Virus record (IMG/VR): IMGVR_UViG_3300027861_000197 | Coordinates: 1-23,568 of that record | Direction: 5' to 3' (one strand) | Source of the DNA: a virus | DNA: 23,568 nt | In this document: piece by piece, positions 14,219-20,379 of the stretch | Numbering within the stretch: position 1 is the first letter of the stretch | How the letters are laid out: each line of letters starts with the position of its first letter | The notes under the pieces: generated by a model | Told to the model about the DNA's origin: nothing | What the model saw: the letters and a program-made list of their open reading frames with translations, nothing else | The model's database searches: none | Program-made: the position numbers and the translations under genes

Positions 14219-16567
14219 ATGTCATTAAACAGAGATAACAATGCTTTACTAGATTTATTAGATAATAAGATTGACTTAATAAAAAAGGATTTAATAGAAA
14301 CCATTGATGAGTTAGATGGTTTGGAAAATAAATTAATACCAGAAAATCATTTATTGTTAGAGAAGGTATCACTGTGGAGTAAGGTTAAGTACGGACTATC
14401 AAAATTAGGTAGATATAAAGCTGGGGGTAAGATTTTAGGTAAACGAAAAATAGATCAAGAGACCGCAGCTAAAATAGTTAGAATATTAGATAAAAAGGGG
14501 AATGAGTCTTTAAAAGAATTAGATTCTTTAGTAAAACAACAAAGTGCTAAGGGTAAGGGAGATTTCCCAAATAACCAAGACCCAGAAATATTTCTAAATA
14601 TAATAGAGTCAATAGCTGCTGTTTACGATTCTATAGTGGAAGCTACTAAAAAGAAATCAGAAGAAAAAGGATTTTTACCAATAGACGCCGCTAATTCAAT
14701 TATACTAGATTTAAGAGAGTATGTTAAGAAATTTTTAGATGTTGATTTATCAGCTTCTTACTCTGTGATGGATTCAGAAGAGGAAAGTGACAGTGAATTA
14801 ATTGTGGATAATGAAACTATCGAAGAGGATAGGTCTAAAGATGTTAGAAAAAAATTACAATCTAAAGTAGGTAAGGACGCTGAGAAAATAGAGTCTCAAA
14901 GAATGAAGACACTAAAATCTTGGAAGTTACCTTTAGCTCTGTTGGGTACGGGGGCTTCTTTTGGGGCTTTAAGCTGGTTAATTCATTATCTTTTTGACCC
15001 TCAAGAAATTACTAAAATGTCACCTGAAGAAATAAGGTCGGCTAGTGAGGGTACTTTGGGTAATATTAAACCAGGTGAGGGGTTTACTCAAATAATGAAC
15101 AGAACAATGGATATGGATTTAACACCAAGTTCAGATCCTAATGATGTTGTTGCTGGTTTATCTAAATTAGGTGATGGTGACCCAAATGTAGGTATAGATA
15201 TAATCACACAAAAAGGTGGTATATTTCAAGACCCAGTTGCGGCTAAAGCAACTTTGAGTGAGATAGTTAGTAATCCAAATGGTCATGGAGACAACTTAGG
15301 TGAAGTATTTAAAGGTGATTGGGCAGGTACTGGAAAAAACGCTGGTGATACTTTAGTTACTGTACCAGGTGGTACTTTGAAAGGTATGGTTGTTAAAAGT
15401 ATTATCAGATGGACAACTAAGAAAACCATTGTTGGTGGGAGTAAAATGTTAATAGCAGCACCGATACTTAAGATATTAGGTATTGCTTTATTTGGCGGTG
15501 GGGTTGTTGTTAAACTAATGAGAGAGAAGGGTAAGAGACAATCTAGGTCTAAAACTTTAAACGATTTATTACAATCATTACAACTAGTTAAACCAACTGA
15601 CGAAAATCCACCTATTGTTGATATAGGTCCTGAAGACGAGGAAGACCCAGATGGAATCATTGATGAACCAAGAGGAGATGAAGAACCTAAAGGGGGTGAA
15701 GGAGATGAACCAAAAGGTGACGGTGATGGAGAAGGAGATGAACCACAAACTGGTGGTGGAGAGGGTGAACCGACTGGTGGTGTGAGTGGACCAGAGATAC
15801 CTAGTGATTTCTTAGATGGTAATAGGAATATGCAGTTAGCTTATTTGTCTAAAAACTTTTTACCTGGTGGTAAGAGTTTGTGGGATAGATTAGGTTTAAA
15901 AGAAGGAACAGTTTTACCTTCTGGACTTTTTGATGCAGCTTTAGGTCAAGGTAAAGTAGACCAAGACAAGTATTTAAAAGCCTTTTTCAATAAACTAAAA
16001 AAAGACGGTGACTTACTTAAGGATACTAGTTTTGATAAATGGAAGAAAGGTTTATTTAAGAAAGATAATTTAGCTTTAGTCGCGTGGATTAGGAATACTA
16101 GAAAGGGTATTGGGTCGTTCTTTAAGAAACTCAGAGACGCGTTTCCAGAATTTGAGATTAGTACTAGAGCTAAGGCTGGTATTTCAAAACCTGGTGAAAG
16201 AGGTAAAGGAGCTGGAACAGCGGGTAGTATTAATAACTCAACAGATATTAGATACGATTTGATAATAGAAGCTGGTTTAGGTAGTACAGCTAATCAAGCT
16301 GGTTTTGATGAATCTACTTTCATGAAAAATTTACCACAATTTATGAAAATGTTAGCTTCAATGTATTACGGAGCTAAAGGTAGTAAGTTGTATTATAATG
16401 AGAAGGCTGTATTAGATAAATGTAAAAAATATGGTTGTAAATCAACATCATCGAAAGAGTTCGATAAAAGTGTATCAGATGATTACTATTTGGTAGATAA
16501 TCGAGTGTTAGATAATGAAAACACTTTAAAAGAGGAAATAACAAGAATAAGACAATTAATGAAATAA
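14219..16567 (+). CDS. Large membrane/linker protein, probable virion component
   Basis: This 782-residue protein is not from a family I recognise. Residues 1-235 are charged and helical. Two hydrophobic segments follow, at about 236-258 (LPLALLGTGASFGALSWLI...) and about 409-433 (MLIAAPILKILGIALFGGGV). Between about 460 and 525 lies an acidic low-complexity linker of Gly, Glu, Asp and Pro (repeated GDEPKGD-like units). The C-terminal region (530-782) looks folded and includes a Cys pair (CKKYGC). The last residues, EEITRIRQLMK, match an EEIxRIxxLM pattern that I recall from other Bacteroidetes-phage proteins. Location between clpP and the tail tube, plus the late-type element, suggests a structural or DNA-injection protein that crosses the host membrane. 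Confidence 0.7.
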   Translation: MSLNRDNNALLDLLDNKIDLIKKDLIETIDELDGLENKLIPENHLLLEKVSLWSKVKYGLSKLGRYKAGGKILGKRKIDQETAAKIVRILDKKGNESLKELDSLVKQQSAKGKGDFPNNQDPEIFLNIIESIAAVYDSIVEATKKKSEEKGFLPIDAANSIILDLREYVKKFLDVDLSASYSVMDSEEESDSELIVDNETIEEDRSKDVRKKLQSKVGKDAEKIESQRMKTLKSWKLPLALLGTGASFGALSWLIHYLFDPQEITKMSPEEIRSASEGTLGNIKPGEGFTQIMNRTMDMDLTPSSDPNDVVAGLSKLGDGDPNVGIDIITQKGGIFQDPVAAKATLSEIVSNPNGHGDNLGEVFKGDWAGTGKNAGDTLVTVPGGTLKGMVVKSIIRWTTKKTIVGGSKMLIAAPILKILGIALFGGGVVVKLMREKGKRQSRSKTLNDLLQSLQLVKPTDENPPIVDIGPEDEEDPDGIIDEPRGDEEPKGGEGDEPKGDGDGEGDEPQTGGGEGEPTGGVSGPEIPSDFLDGNRNMQLAYLSKNFLPGGKSLWDRLGLKEGTVLPSGLFDAALGQGKVDQDKYLKAFFNKLKKDGDLLKDTSFDKWKKGLFKKDNLALVAWIRNTRKGIGSFFKKLRDAFPEFEISTRAKAGISKPGERGKGAGTAGSINNSTDIRYDLIIEAGLGSTANQAGFDESTFMKNLPQFMKMLASMYYGAKGSKLYYNEKAVLDKCKKYGCKSTSSKEFDKSVSDDYYLVDNRVLDNENTLKEEITRIRQLMK

Positions 16568-16581
16568 AACAAAATTGTCGC

Positions 16582-16590
16582 ATATTTATA
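16582..16590 (+). promoter_or_regulatory. Candidate late promoter element before the tail tube
   Basis: ATATTTATAATAAAAGA lies 33 bases upstream of the tail tube ATG. The first 16 bases are identical to the element before the gene at 20380. Confidence 0.45.
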
Positions 16591-16623
16591 ATAAAAGATA
16601 ATAAAAAAATAAAAACATAAACA

Positions 16624-17112
16624 ATGGCAGATTTATTAATGAGAATGCCTGTTCCTTACGAACCAAAGAAAAAGAACAGGTTTATATTTAGATTCCCTAC
16701 ACCTCTTGGTATTCAAGAGTGGTTTGTAGCTTCTGGTTCTAGACCAGCGATTTCTATAGAGGAGGTGGCTATTCAATTCCTAAACACTGAGACATATGTA
16801 GCAGGTAGATTTAATTGGGAAAGTATTGATGTAACATTCCGTGACCCTATTGGTCCTTCAGCGGCTCAAGCTCTTATGGAGTGGGTTCGTTTACACGCAG
16901 AATCGGTAACAGGTCGTATGGGTTATGCAGCTGGTTATAAGAAGGATGTCGAATTAGAATTATTAGACCCTACTGGTGTTGTTATTGAAAAGTGGATACT
17001 ACAAGGAACTATGTTAACAAACGTTAACTTTAACGACTTAGATTATGGTTCATCGGATGTCGCTGATATTAACGCTACTCTAAGATTTGATAGAGCTATA
17101 CACGTATTTTAA
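16624..17112 (+). CDS. Tail tube protein (T4 gp19-like)
   Basis: This 162-residue protein forms the inner tail tube enclosed by the sheath. Its size matches T4 gp19 (163 residues). The pattern is typical: a strand NRFIFRFPTPLGIQEWFVASGSRPAISIEEV near the start, a FNWESIDVTFRDPIGPSAAQALMEWVRLH block in the middle with the conserved [T/D]FRDP turn and helix, and LQGTMLTNVNFNDLDYGSSDVADINATLRFDRA at the end. It starts ATGGCA after an A-rich leader, like the sheath gene. In T4 the tube gene follows the sheath directly; here about 9 kb of other genes lie between them. The gene ends in a terminator shared with the convergent glycosylase gene. Confidence 0.95.
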   Translation: MADLLMRMPVPYEPKKKNRFIFRFPTPLGIQEWFVASGSRPAISIEEVAIQFLNTETYVAGRFNWESIDVTFRDPIGPSAAQALMEWVRLHAESVTGRMGYAAGYKKDVELELLDPTGVVIEKWILQGTMLTNVNFNDLDYGSSDVADINATLRFDRAIHVF

Positions 17113-17134
17113 TAAAAAATTGGTTACTAAAAAT

Positions 17135-17162
17135 AAAACCCTCTTTAATGGAGGGTTTTTTT
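17135..17162. terminator. Terminator after tail tube, overlapping the glycosylase 3' end
   Basis: AAAACCCTC (17135-17143) pairs with GAGGGTTTT (17151-17159) around a seven-base loop, followed by seven T's. The A-run on the left lets it also work on the minus strand. The hairpin's right arm and T-run encode the last codons of the glycosylase, whose stop lies in the loop at 17145-17147. Confidence 0.8.
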
Positions 17163-17927
17163 ATGCTTTGAATCGAACCAAAAAGTTCTACCGTTTTTAT
17201 CTTTTATTTTTTCTTTTTTGGTGTAACACCTCATCCATTGTCTAAATGTTTGTTTGTCATTAAAGTATGGATTCATCCATTGTGATAATTGACCACCACC
17301 TAATTGATAAGCTTCTTCAACGACAGTGTCACATAATGATAACATGTTTTTATTTTTAATAGCTTCTCTAGCTGATACAAAAGGGTTTTGGTCCGACCTA
17401 TCCAAGATTTCAGCTCTAAGGTAGTTGCCCATTCCGTTGAAGTATTTTTGGTCTAACATTAGTTCGTAAATTGGTTTGTCAAATATTTTTTTATGAGAAT
17501 TATCATATAGGTTATTTACAAAATCTTCCCATTCAGTTAACATACAAGGACCTCTATTGTCAGACCATTCATCACTTTCTTTCCATCTAGAAAATCTTCT
17601 AACATCATACATACATAACTTACCACCGTTCACAGTTTCAAAAACTATGTGTGAATGTTTAGGTATACCACCTTTTTCTACGAAAACCCAATTACCAGAC
17701 ATACCCATTCCCATTAAAAAATTCTTATGTTCTTTGGTTTCTATGTCTTCAGTAACCAACATTAACTCTTTACCCCTACTAAAAGAATAAATTTTGAATT
17801 GTTTATATGATACGTTTAGGTTTGGATTTTTATTTTCTTTAGATTTTTCAACACTAACATATGTTTCGTCTTTACTAACATAGTTAATATATTCAGACAT
17901 AATTTTAACTTCGGCTAATTCAGGCAT
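17145..17927 (-). CDS. NEIL1-like (zincless-finger) Fpg/Nei DNA glycosylase
   Basis: This 260-residue protein is a base-excision repair glycosylase/AP lyase of the Fpg/Nei family. Processing of the Met exposes Pro2, the Schiff-base nucleophile, followed by Glu3 (MPELAEV). Lys53 in SRGKEL and the MGMSGNW and DVRRFSRW strands are in place. The H2TH motif is LDQKYFNGMGNYLRAEIL (158-175) with Asn168. The C-terminus has no four-Cys zinc finger; WMRCYTKKEKIKDKNGRTFWF (231-251) instead matches the zincless finger of NEIL1, with Arg247 as the DNA-contacting residue. RGPCMLTEWEDFV is also NEIL1-like. It would remove oxidised pyrimidines and ring-opened purines. It is the last gene of a four-gene minus-strand operon, starting two bases after the preceding stop. 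Confidence 0.9.
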   Translation of the reverse strand: MPELAEVKIMSEYINYVSKDETYVSVEKSKENKNPNLNVSYKQFKIYSFSRGKELMLVTEDIETKEHKNFLMGMGMSGNWVFVEKGGIPKHSHIVFETVNGGKLCMYDVRRFSRWKESDEWSDNRGPCMLTEWEDFVNNLYDNSHKKIFDKPIYELMLDQKYFNGMGNYLRAEILDRSDQNPFVSAREAIKNKNMLSLCDTVVEEAYQLGGGQLSQWMNPYFNDKQTFRQWMRCYTKKEKIKDKNGRTFWFDSKHKKTLH

Positions 17928-17929
17928 TA

Positions 17930-18121
17930 CTACTTATTTTTATTGATTATTTTTTCTATTTTTTCAACCATAGAATCGTCTAACTTCATTCTGCCACCAA
18001 ACTCCATTTTTATAATTAGTAGTTTATTACTTATTGACGATATATCTGAAGTGTTTTTTTTTAACTTTGTTAACCTACCTTTTAATTCTAATAAAAGGTC
18101 TAATCCTTTATTAATTGTCAT
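17930..18121 (-). CDS. Small unknown helical protein (63 aa)
   Basis: MTINKGLDLLLELKGRLTKL... is a basic, largely helical 63-residue protein with no recognised family. Its stop (TAG at 17932-17930) is two bases before the glycosylase start and its ATG follows the 60-residue gene by ten bases, which is the operon spacing expected of a real gene. It might be a coiled-coil partner of a neighbour; nothing in the sequence shows a function. Confidence 0.55.
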   Translation of the reverse strand: MTINKGLDLLLELKGRLTKLKKNTSDISSISNKLLIIKMEFGGRMKLDDSMVEKIEKIINKNK

Positions 18122-18131
18122 TTATCTTTTG

Positions 18132-18314
18132 TTATTGATTTAGTTCTTTAATCTTTTTCCTTACTTGGTACTCTTTTTCAAGTAAATTACTATACATAGT
18201 ACTATCACACCATGGGTTTTTTTGTAATTCTATTATAGATTCTAATACTTTTTTAAAATCTTCCAATGTTTTTGGTGGTTCTATTATACCCATCCTATTA
18301 GTTTTCATCACCAT
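18132..18314 (-). CDS. Small unknown helical protein (60 aa)
   Basis: A 60-residue frame starts at ATG 18314-18312 (MVMKTNRMGIIEPPKTLEDF...), overlapping the end of the peptidase gene by 17 bases; ATG 18308 is an equally good start. The body (LEDFKKVLESIIELQKN ... LLEKEYQVRKKIKELNQ) is predicted helical and ends in a probable coiled coil. No family was recognised. Overlap with its upstream gene and short distance to the next support translation within the peptidase-glycosylase operon. Confidence 0.55.
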   Translation of the reverse strand: MVMKTNRMGIIEPPKTLEDFKKVLESIIELQKNPWCDSTMYSNLLEKEYQVRKKIKELNQ

Positions 18315-19137
18315 CTCCCTCTACAATTGTAGAGTAGTTAGGTTTATTTGTTAATAATTCACTTTTAGAACCTTCATAAAAGTTTTCACCTAAAATACTA
18401 TGAAGTTTAATACCTAAATTAAAAGCGTTTTGTACTTCTTCGACTACAACATATTCATCATCAGTGTGATACCTATGATAACCAGCAGCTAAGTTAAGAC
18501 AAGCGAAGTTGAATTTTTCCATTAAAGGCCAAATGTCCGTATACGGATGTCTTTCCCAACTATTAACACCATGTTCTAATATTGGTCCAGAAACTTTTTC
18601 AGCGAAATCACTATTTTCAGAGAATAGTCTTTTACCCATCAAAGTTAAACTCATTGAATTACCTTTGGGTGAATCATATTGGATAGCGTAACCCACATCT
18701 TTAAAAAAGTTAGGGTCTGCTTGGTTTGAACCTATACACCCTATCTCTTCGGATACAAATAGAGCTACTTTCACATTTTCTAGTTTATCTAACATCTCCA
18801 AACAAAGATAAACACCACATTTATCATCACCACCAATACCAGATGGTCTCATCGTTTTGGAATCGATACCAGTTAATATAGTCTTACCTTCTTCTTCTAA
18901 TTGAACGACTTTAAGATTTTTATTTACTCTATGTACCGTATCTGTGTGTGCCACGAAACAAGGGTAGTTTTCAGTATTACCTTTAGTAACATATAAATTA
19001 CCAATACTATCTACATAATGTTCGTAACCCTTACCATCTAAAACCTCTCTTAGATAAGATATCATTAACTCTTCATTCCTAGAATATGTTGGTATCGCTA
19101 ATACTTCTTTTAATCTGTTTAATTTAGTGTTTTCCAT
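18298..19137 (-). CDS. M20-type (PepT-like) metallopeptidase without lid domain
   Basis: This 279-residue protein carries the full set of dinuclear zinc ligands of M20-clan peptidases: His64 and Asp66 in VAHTDTV, Asp104 in GIGGDDKCG, Glu130-Glu131 in FVSEEIGCIGS (base and ligand), Asp155 in IQYDSP and His224 in YHRYHTDDEYV. The order is that of tripeptidase PepT and related amino/dipeptidases. PepT has about 410 residues because a roughly 110-residue dimerisation (lid) domain is inserted after the Asp155 region; here only about 60 residues separate Asp155 from the final His motif, so the lid is absent or reduced. It is a cytoplasmic enzyme (no signal peptide) and probably cleaves small peptides in the infected cell. 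It is first in the operon and has an AAGGA-containing leader and a host-type promoter. Confidence 0.85.
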   Translation of the reverse strand: MENTKLNRLKEVLAIPTYSRNEELMISYLREVLDGKGYEHYVDSIGNLYVTKGNTENYPCFVAHTDTVHRVNKNLKVVQLEEEGKTILTGIDSKTMRPSGIGGDDKCGVYLCLEMLDKLENVKVALFVSEEIGCIGSNQADPNFFKDVGYAIQYDSPKGNSMSLTLMGKRLFSENSDFAEKVSGPILEHGVNSWERHPYTDIWPLMEKFNFACLNLAAGYHRYHTDDEYVVVEEVQNAFNLGIKLHSILGENFYEGSKSELLTNKPNYSTIVEGDGDEN

Positions 19138-19160
19138 TTTTAAATCCTTTTAATTTTTAA

Positions 19161-19192
19161 CAAATATAAGGATTAATATCCGATTAAACAAA
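19161..19192 (-). promoter_or_regulatory. Bacteroidetes-type promoter of the peptidase-glycosylase operon
   Basis: On the minus strand TTTG (19192-19189) is followed after 20 bases by TATATTTG (19168-19161), matching the host vegetative consensus TTTG-N19/20-TAnnTTTG. The -7 box ends 23 bases before the peptidase ATG, leaving room for a short leader with AAAAGGATT near the start. This suggests early transcription by unmodified host polymerase. Confidence 0.65.
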
Positions 19193-19203
19193 TTTTTTGT
19201 GAT

Positions 19204-19296
19204 CTTTTTGCTAGCAAAAGCTTTTCTTTAAGCTTATATGTATATTATATTAAGTAAAAGCGCATTAAGAATATTGATCTAAAAGCTGCTTAAAAA
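19204..19296. other. Non-coding gap with inverted repeats
   Basis: The 219-base gap 19138-19356 holds the peptidase promoter, then TTTTGCTAGCAAAA (perfect 14-bp palindrome, 19206-19219), then an imperfect hairpin with GCTTTT (19220-19225) against AAAAGC (19256-19261) and weak AT pairing between. An AAAAGC word repeats again near 19281. I see no tRNA and no reading frame of useful length. It could be an operator region or a small RNA; support is weak. Confidence 0.3.
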
Positions 19297-19308
19297 AATA
19301 AAAACAAA

Positions 19309-19317
19309 ATATTTATG
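19309..19317 (+). promoter_or_regulatory. Candidate late promoter element (ATATTTATG variant)
   Basis: ATATTTATG lies 39 bases before the gp26-like ATG. The last base differs from the usual A, and the following sequence is less A-rich than at other sites. Confidence 0.3.
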
Positions 19318-19356
19318 AATGTAAATAGTATAACAAAAGTTTTATAAAAAATATTA

Positions 19357-20130
19357 ATGGAAACACAAAATCAGACAACAGAAAGTAATAGTGTACAGGT
19401 AGAAGTACCTTACGACATTATCCCTCTACCCTCTAAAGGTTTACTTTACCCAGGTAAAAAATCTACTTTAGAAGTCGAATATTTAACAGCAATGGATGAA
19501 AATATTTTAACTTCTCCTAACCTTTTACAATCGGGTAAATTTATTGAGGTTCTAATGAAAAGAAAAATTAGGAAAGGACAAGTATCTCACGAAGATTTAT
19601 TAATTGGGGATAGAAACTCTATTTTAATTTGGTTAAGAGCTACAGGTTATGGTGAAAAATACCCAGTGACTATACAAACACCAGATGGTTTAGAAATAGA
19701 AACAGAAGTAGATTTAACCACTTTAAAACAAAAAGAATTGGGTGCCGAACCAGATGATAATGGTTTGTTTGATTTTACCCTACCTCAAGCTAAAAAAAGA
19801 ATCAAATTTAGGTTACTAACCGTAAAAGATGAAGATGAATTAACAAAAAGAGAAAAAGCTCAAGAAAAAAGAAAAGCTGAATTTTCTGATTCTTTAACAC
19901 ATAAGTTAGGTACACATATTATGAGTATTGATGGTAGGACAGATAAAGAATGGATACATAATTTTGTTAGAGTTATGCCAGCTAGGGATTCATTAGCTTT
20001 AAGGAGATACATCAACGATATTGAACCAGGTGTAGATTTATCTATTACAGTGGAGGGTCCTGGAGGTGACCCTATTGATACATTTCTTGTCCTTGGACCA
20101 GACTTTCTTTGGCCTGAGTTCGGATTATAA
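19357..20130 (+). CDS. Baseplate hub protein, T4 gp26-like
   Basis: This 257-residue protein resembles the T4 base-plate family that includes gp26. After a polar start, YDIIPLPSKGLLYPGKKSTLEVEYLTAMDENILTSP (residues 19-54) shows the family's 'LPSKGxxYP ... LTAxDExxL' opening, followed by LLIGDRNSILIWLRATGYGEKY (about 87-108). It continues with a beta-rich central part, a Lys/Glu-rich helix (KDEDELTKREKAQEKRKAEF) and a final acidic strand region. The protein is expected to help assemble the baseplate hub. Its last 65 bases overlap a second frame in +1, so part of the product may be made as a longer fusion. Position just before a tape-measure-like gene agrees with a tail-assembly role. Confidence 0.75.
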   Translation: METQNQTTESNSVQVEVPYDIIPLPSKGLLYPGKKSTLEVEYLTAMDENILTSPNLLQSGKFIEVLMKRKIRKGQVSHEDLLIGDRNSILIWLRATGYGEKYPVTIQTPDGLEIETEVDLTTLKQKELGAEPDDNGLFDFTLPQAKKRIKFRLLTVKDEDELTKREKAQEKRKAEFSDSLTHKLGTHIMSIDGRTDKEWIHNFVRVMPARDSLALRRYINDIEPGVDLSITVEGPGGDPIDTFLVLGPDFLWPEFGL

Positions 20131-20335
20131 ACCTTACTTAACCAATGAGATATTTATATGTACTAAACATATAGGTTTTACTAGGTCAGACATAATGTCA
20201 ATGCCAGTGTGGGAAAGAAGGAATTATATAACTCAATTATTAGAGGAGAAAGAAGAAGAAAAAAAACAAATGGATAAAGCTAATAGTACATCATCTAGTG
20301 GTGGTGGAAAAAGAACTAGAAGAGTGTCTACTTAA
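20066..20335 (+). CDS. Short tail-assembly-type protein, possibly made by +1 frameshift
   Basis: The frame overlaps the gp26-like gene and is in +1 relative to it. The protein-like part is EIFICTKHIGFTRSDIMSMP followed by VWERRNYITQLLEEKEEEKK, which has the 'KHxGFxxxDIxxMPVWxRxxxI' look of short tail-assembly proteins. That part starts about 20 bases after the gp26-like stop, but no ATG precedes it in frame: the frame's own start is GTG 20066 (with GGAGGG eight bases upstream), and the first in-frame ATG, 20195, lies inside the conserved segment. Options are the GTG start, a +1 shift at GAC-TTT-CTT (20091-20099), or an unusual start. The tail is polar and basic (GGGKRTRRVST). Coding is likely; the way translation enters the frame is not settled. 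Confidence 0.6.
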   Translation: MTLLIHFLSLDQTFFGLSSDYKPYLTNEIFICTKHIGFTRSDIMSMPVWERRNYITQLLEEKEEEKKQMDKANSTSSSGGGKRTRRVST

Positions 20336-20358
20336 GTCACTCTTTTTTTCTTTCTCGT

Positions 20359-20367
20359 ATATTTATA
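20359..20367 (+). promoter_or_regulatory. Candidate late promoter element ATATTTATA
   Basis: ATATTTATAATAAAAGA ends close to ATG 20380 (12 bases from the core) and is identical over 16 bases to the element before the tail tube. Confidence 0.45.
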
Positions 20368-20379
20368 ATAAAAGAAAGT

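Noticed and set aside
15283-15660. 125-residue minus-strand frame within the 782-residue gene.
   Set aside because: Ser/Pro/Ile-rich antisense shadow; no promoter or operon support.
20150-20158. ATATTTATA copy inside the gp26-like/short-frame overlap region as a promoter.
   Set aside because: It falls in the protein-like segment EIFI of the short frame and can be explained by coding; kept out of the promoter list.
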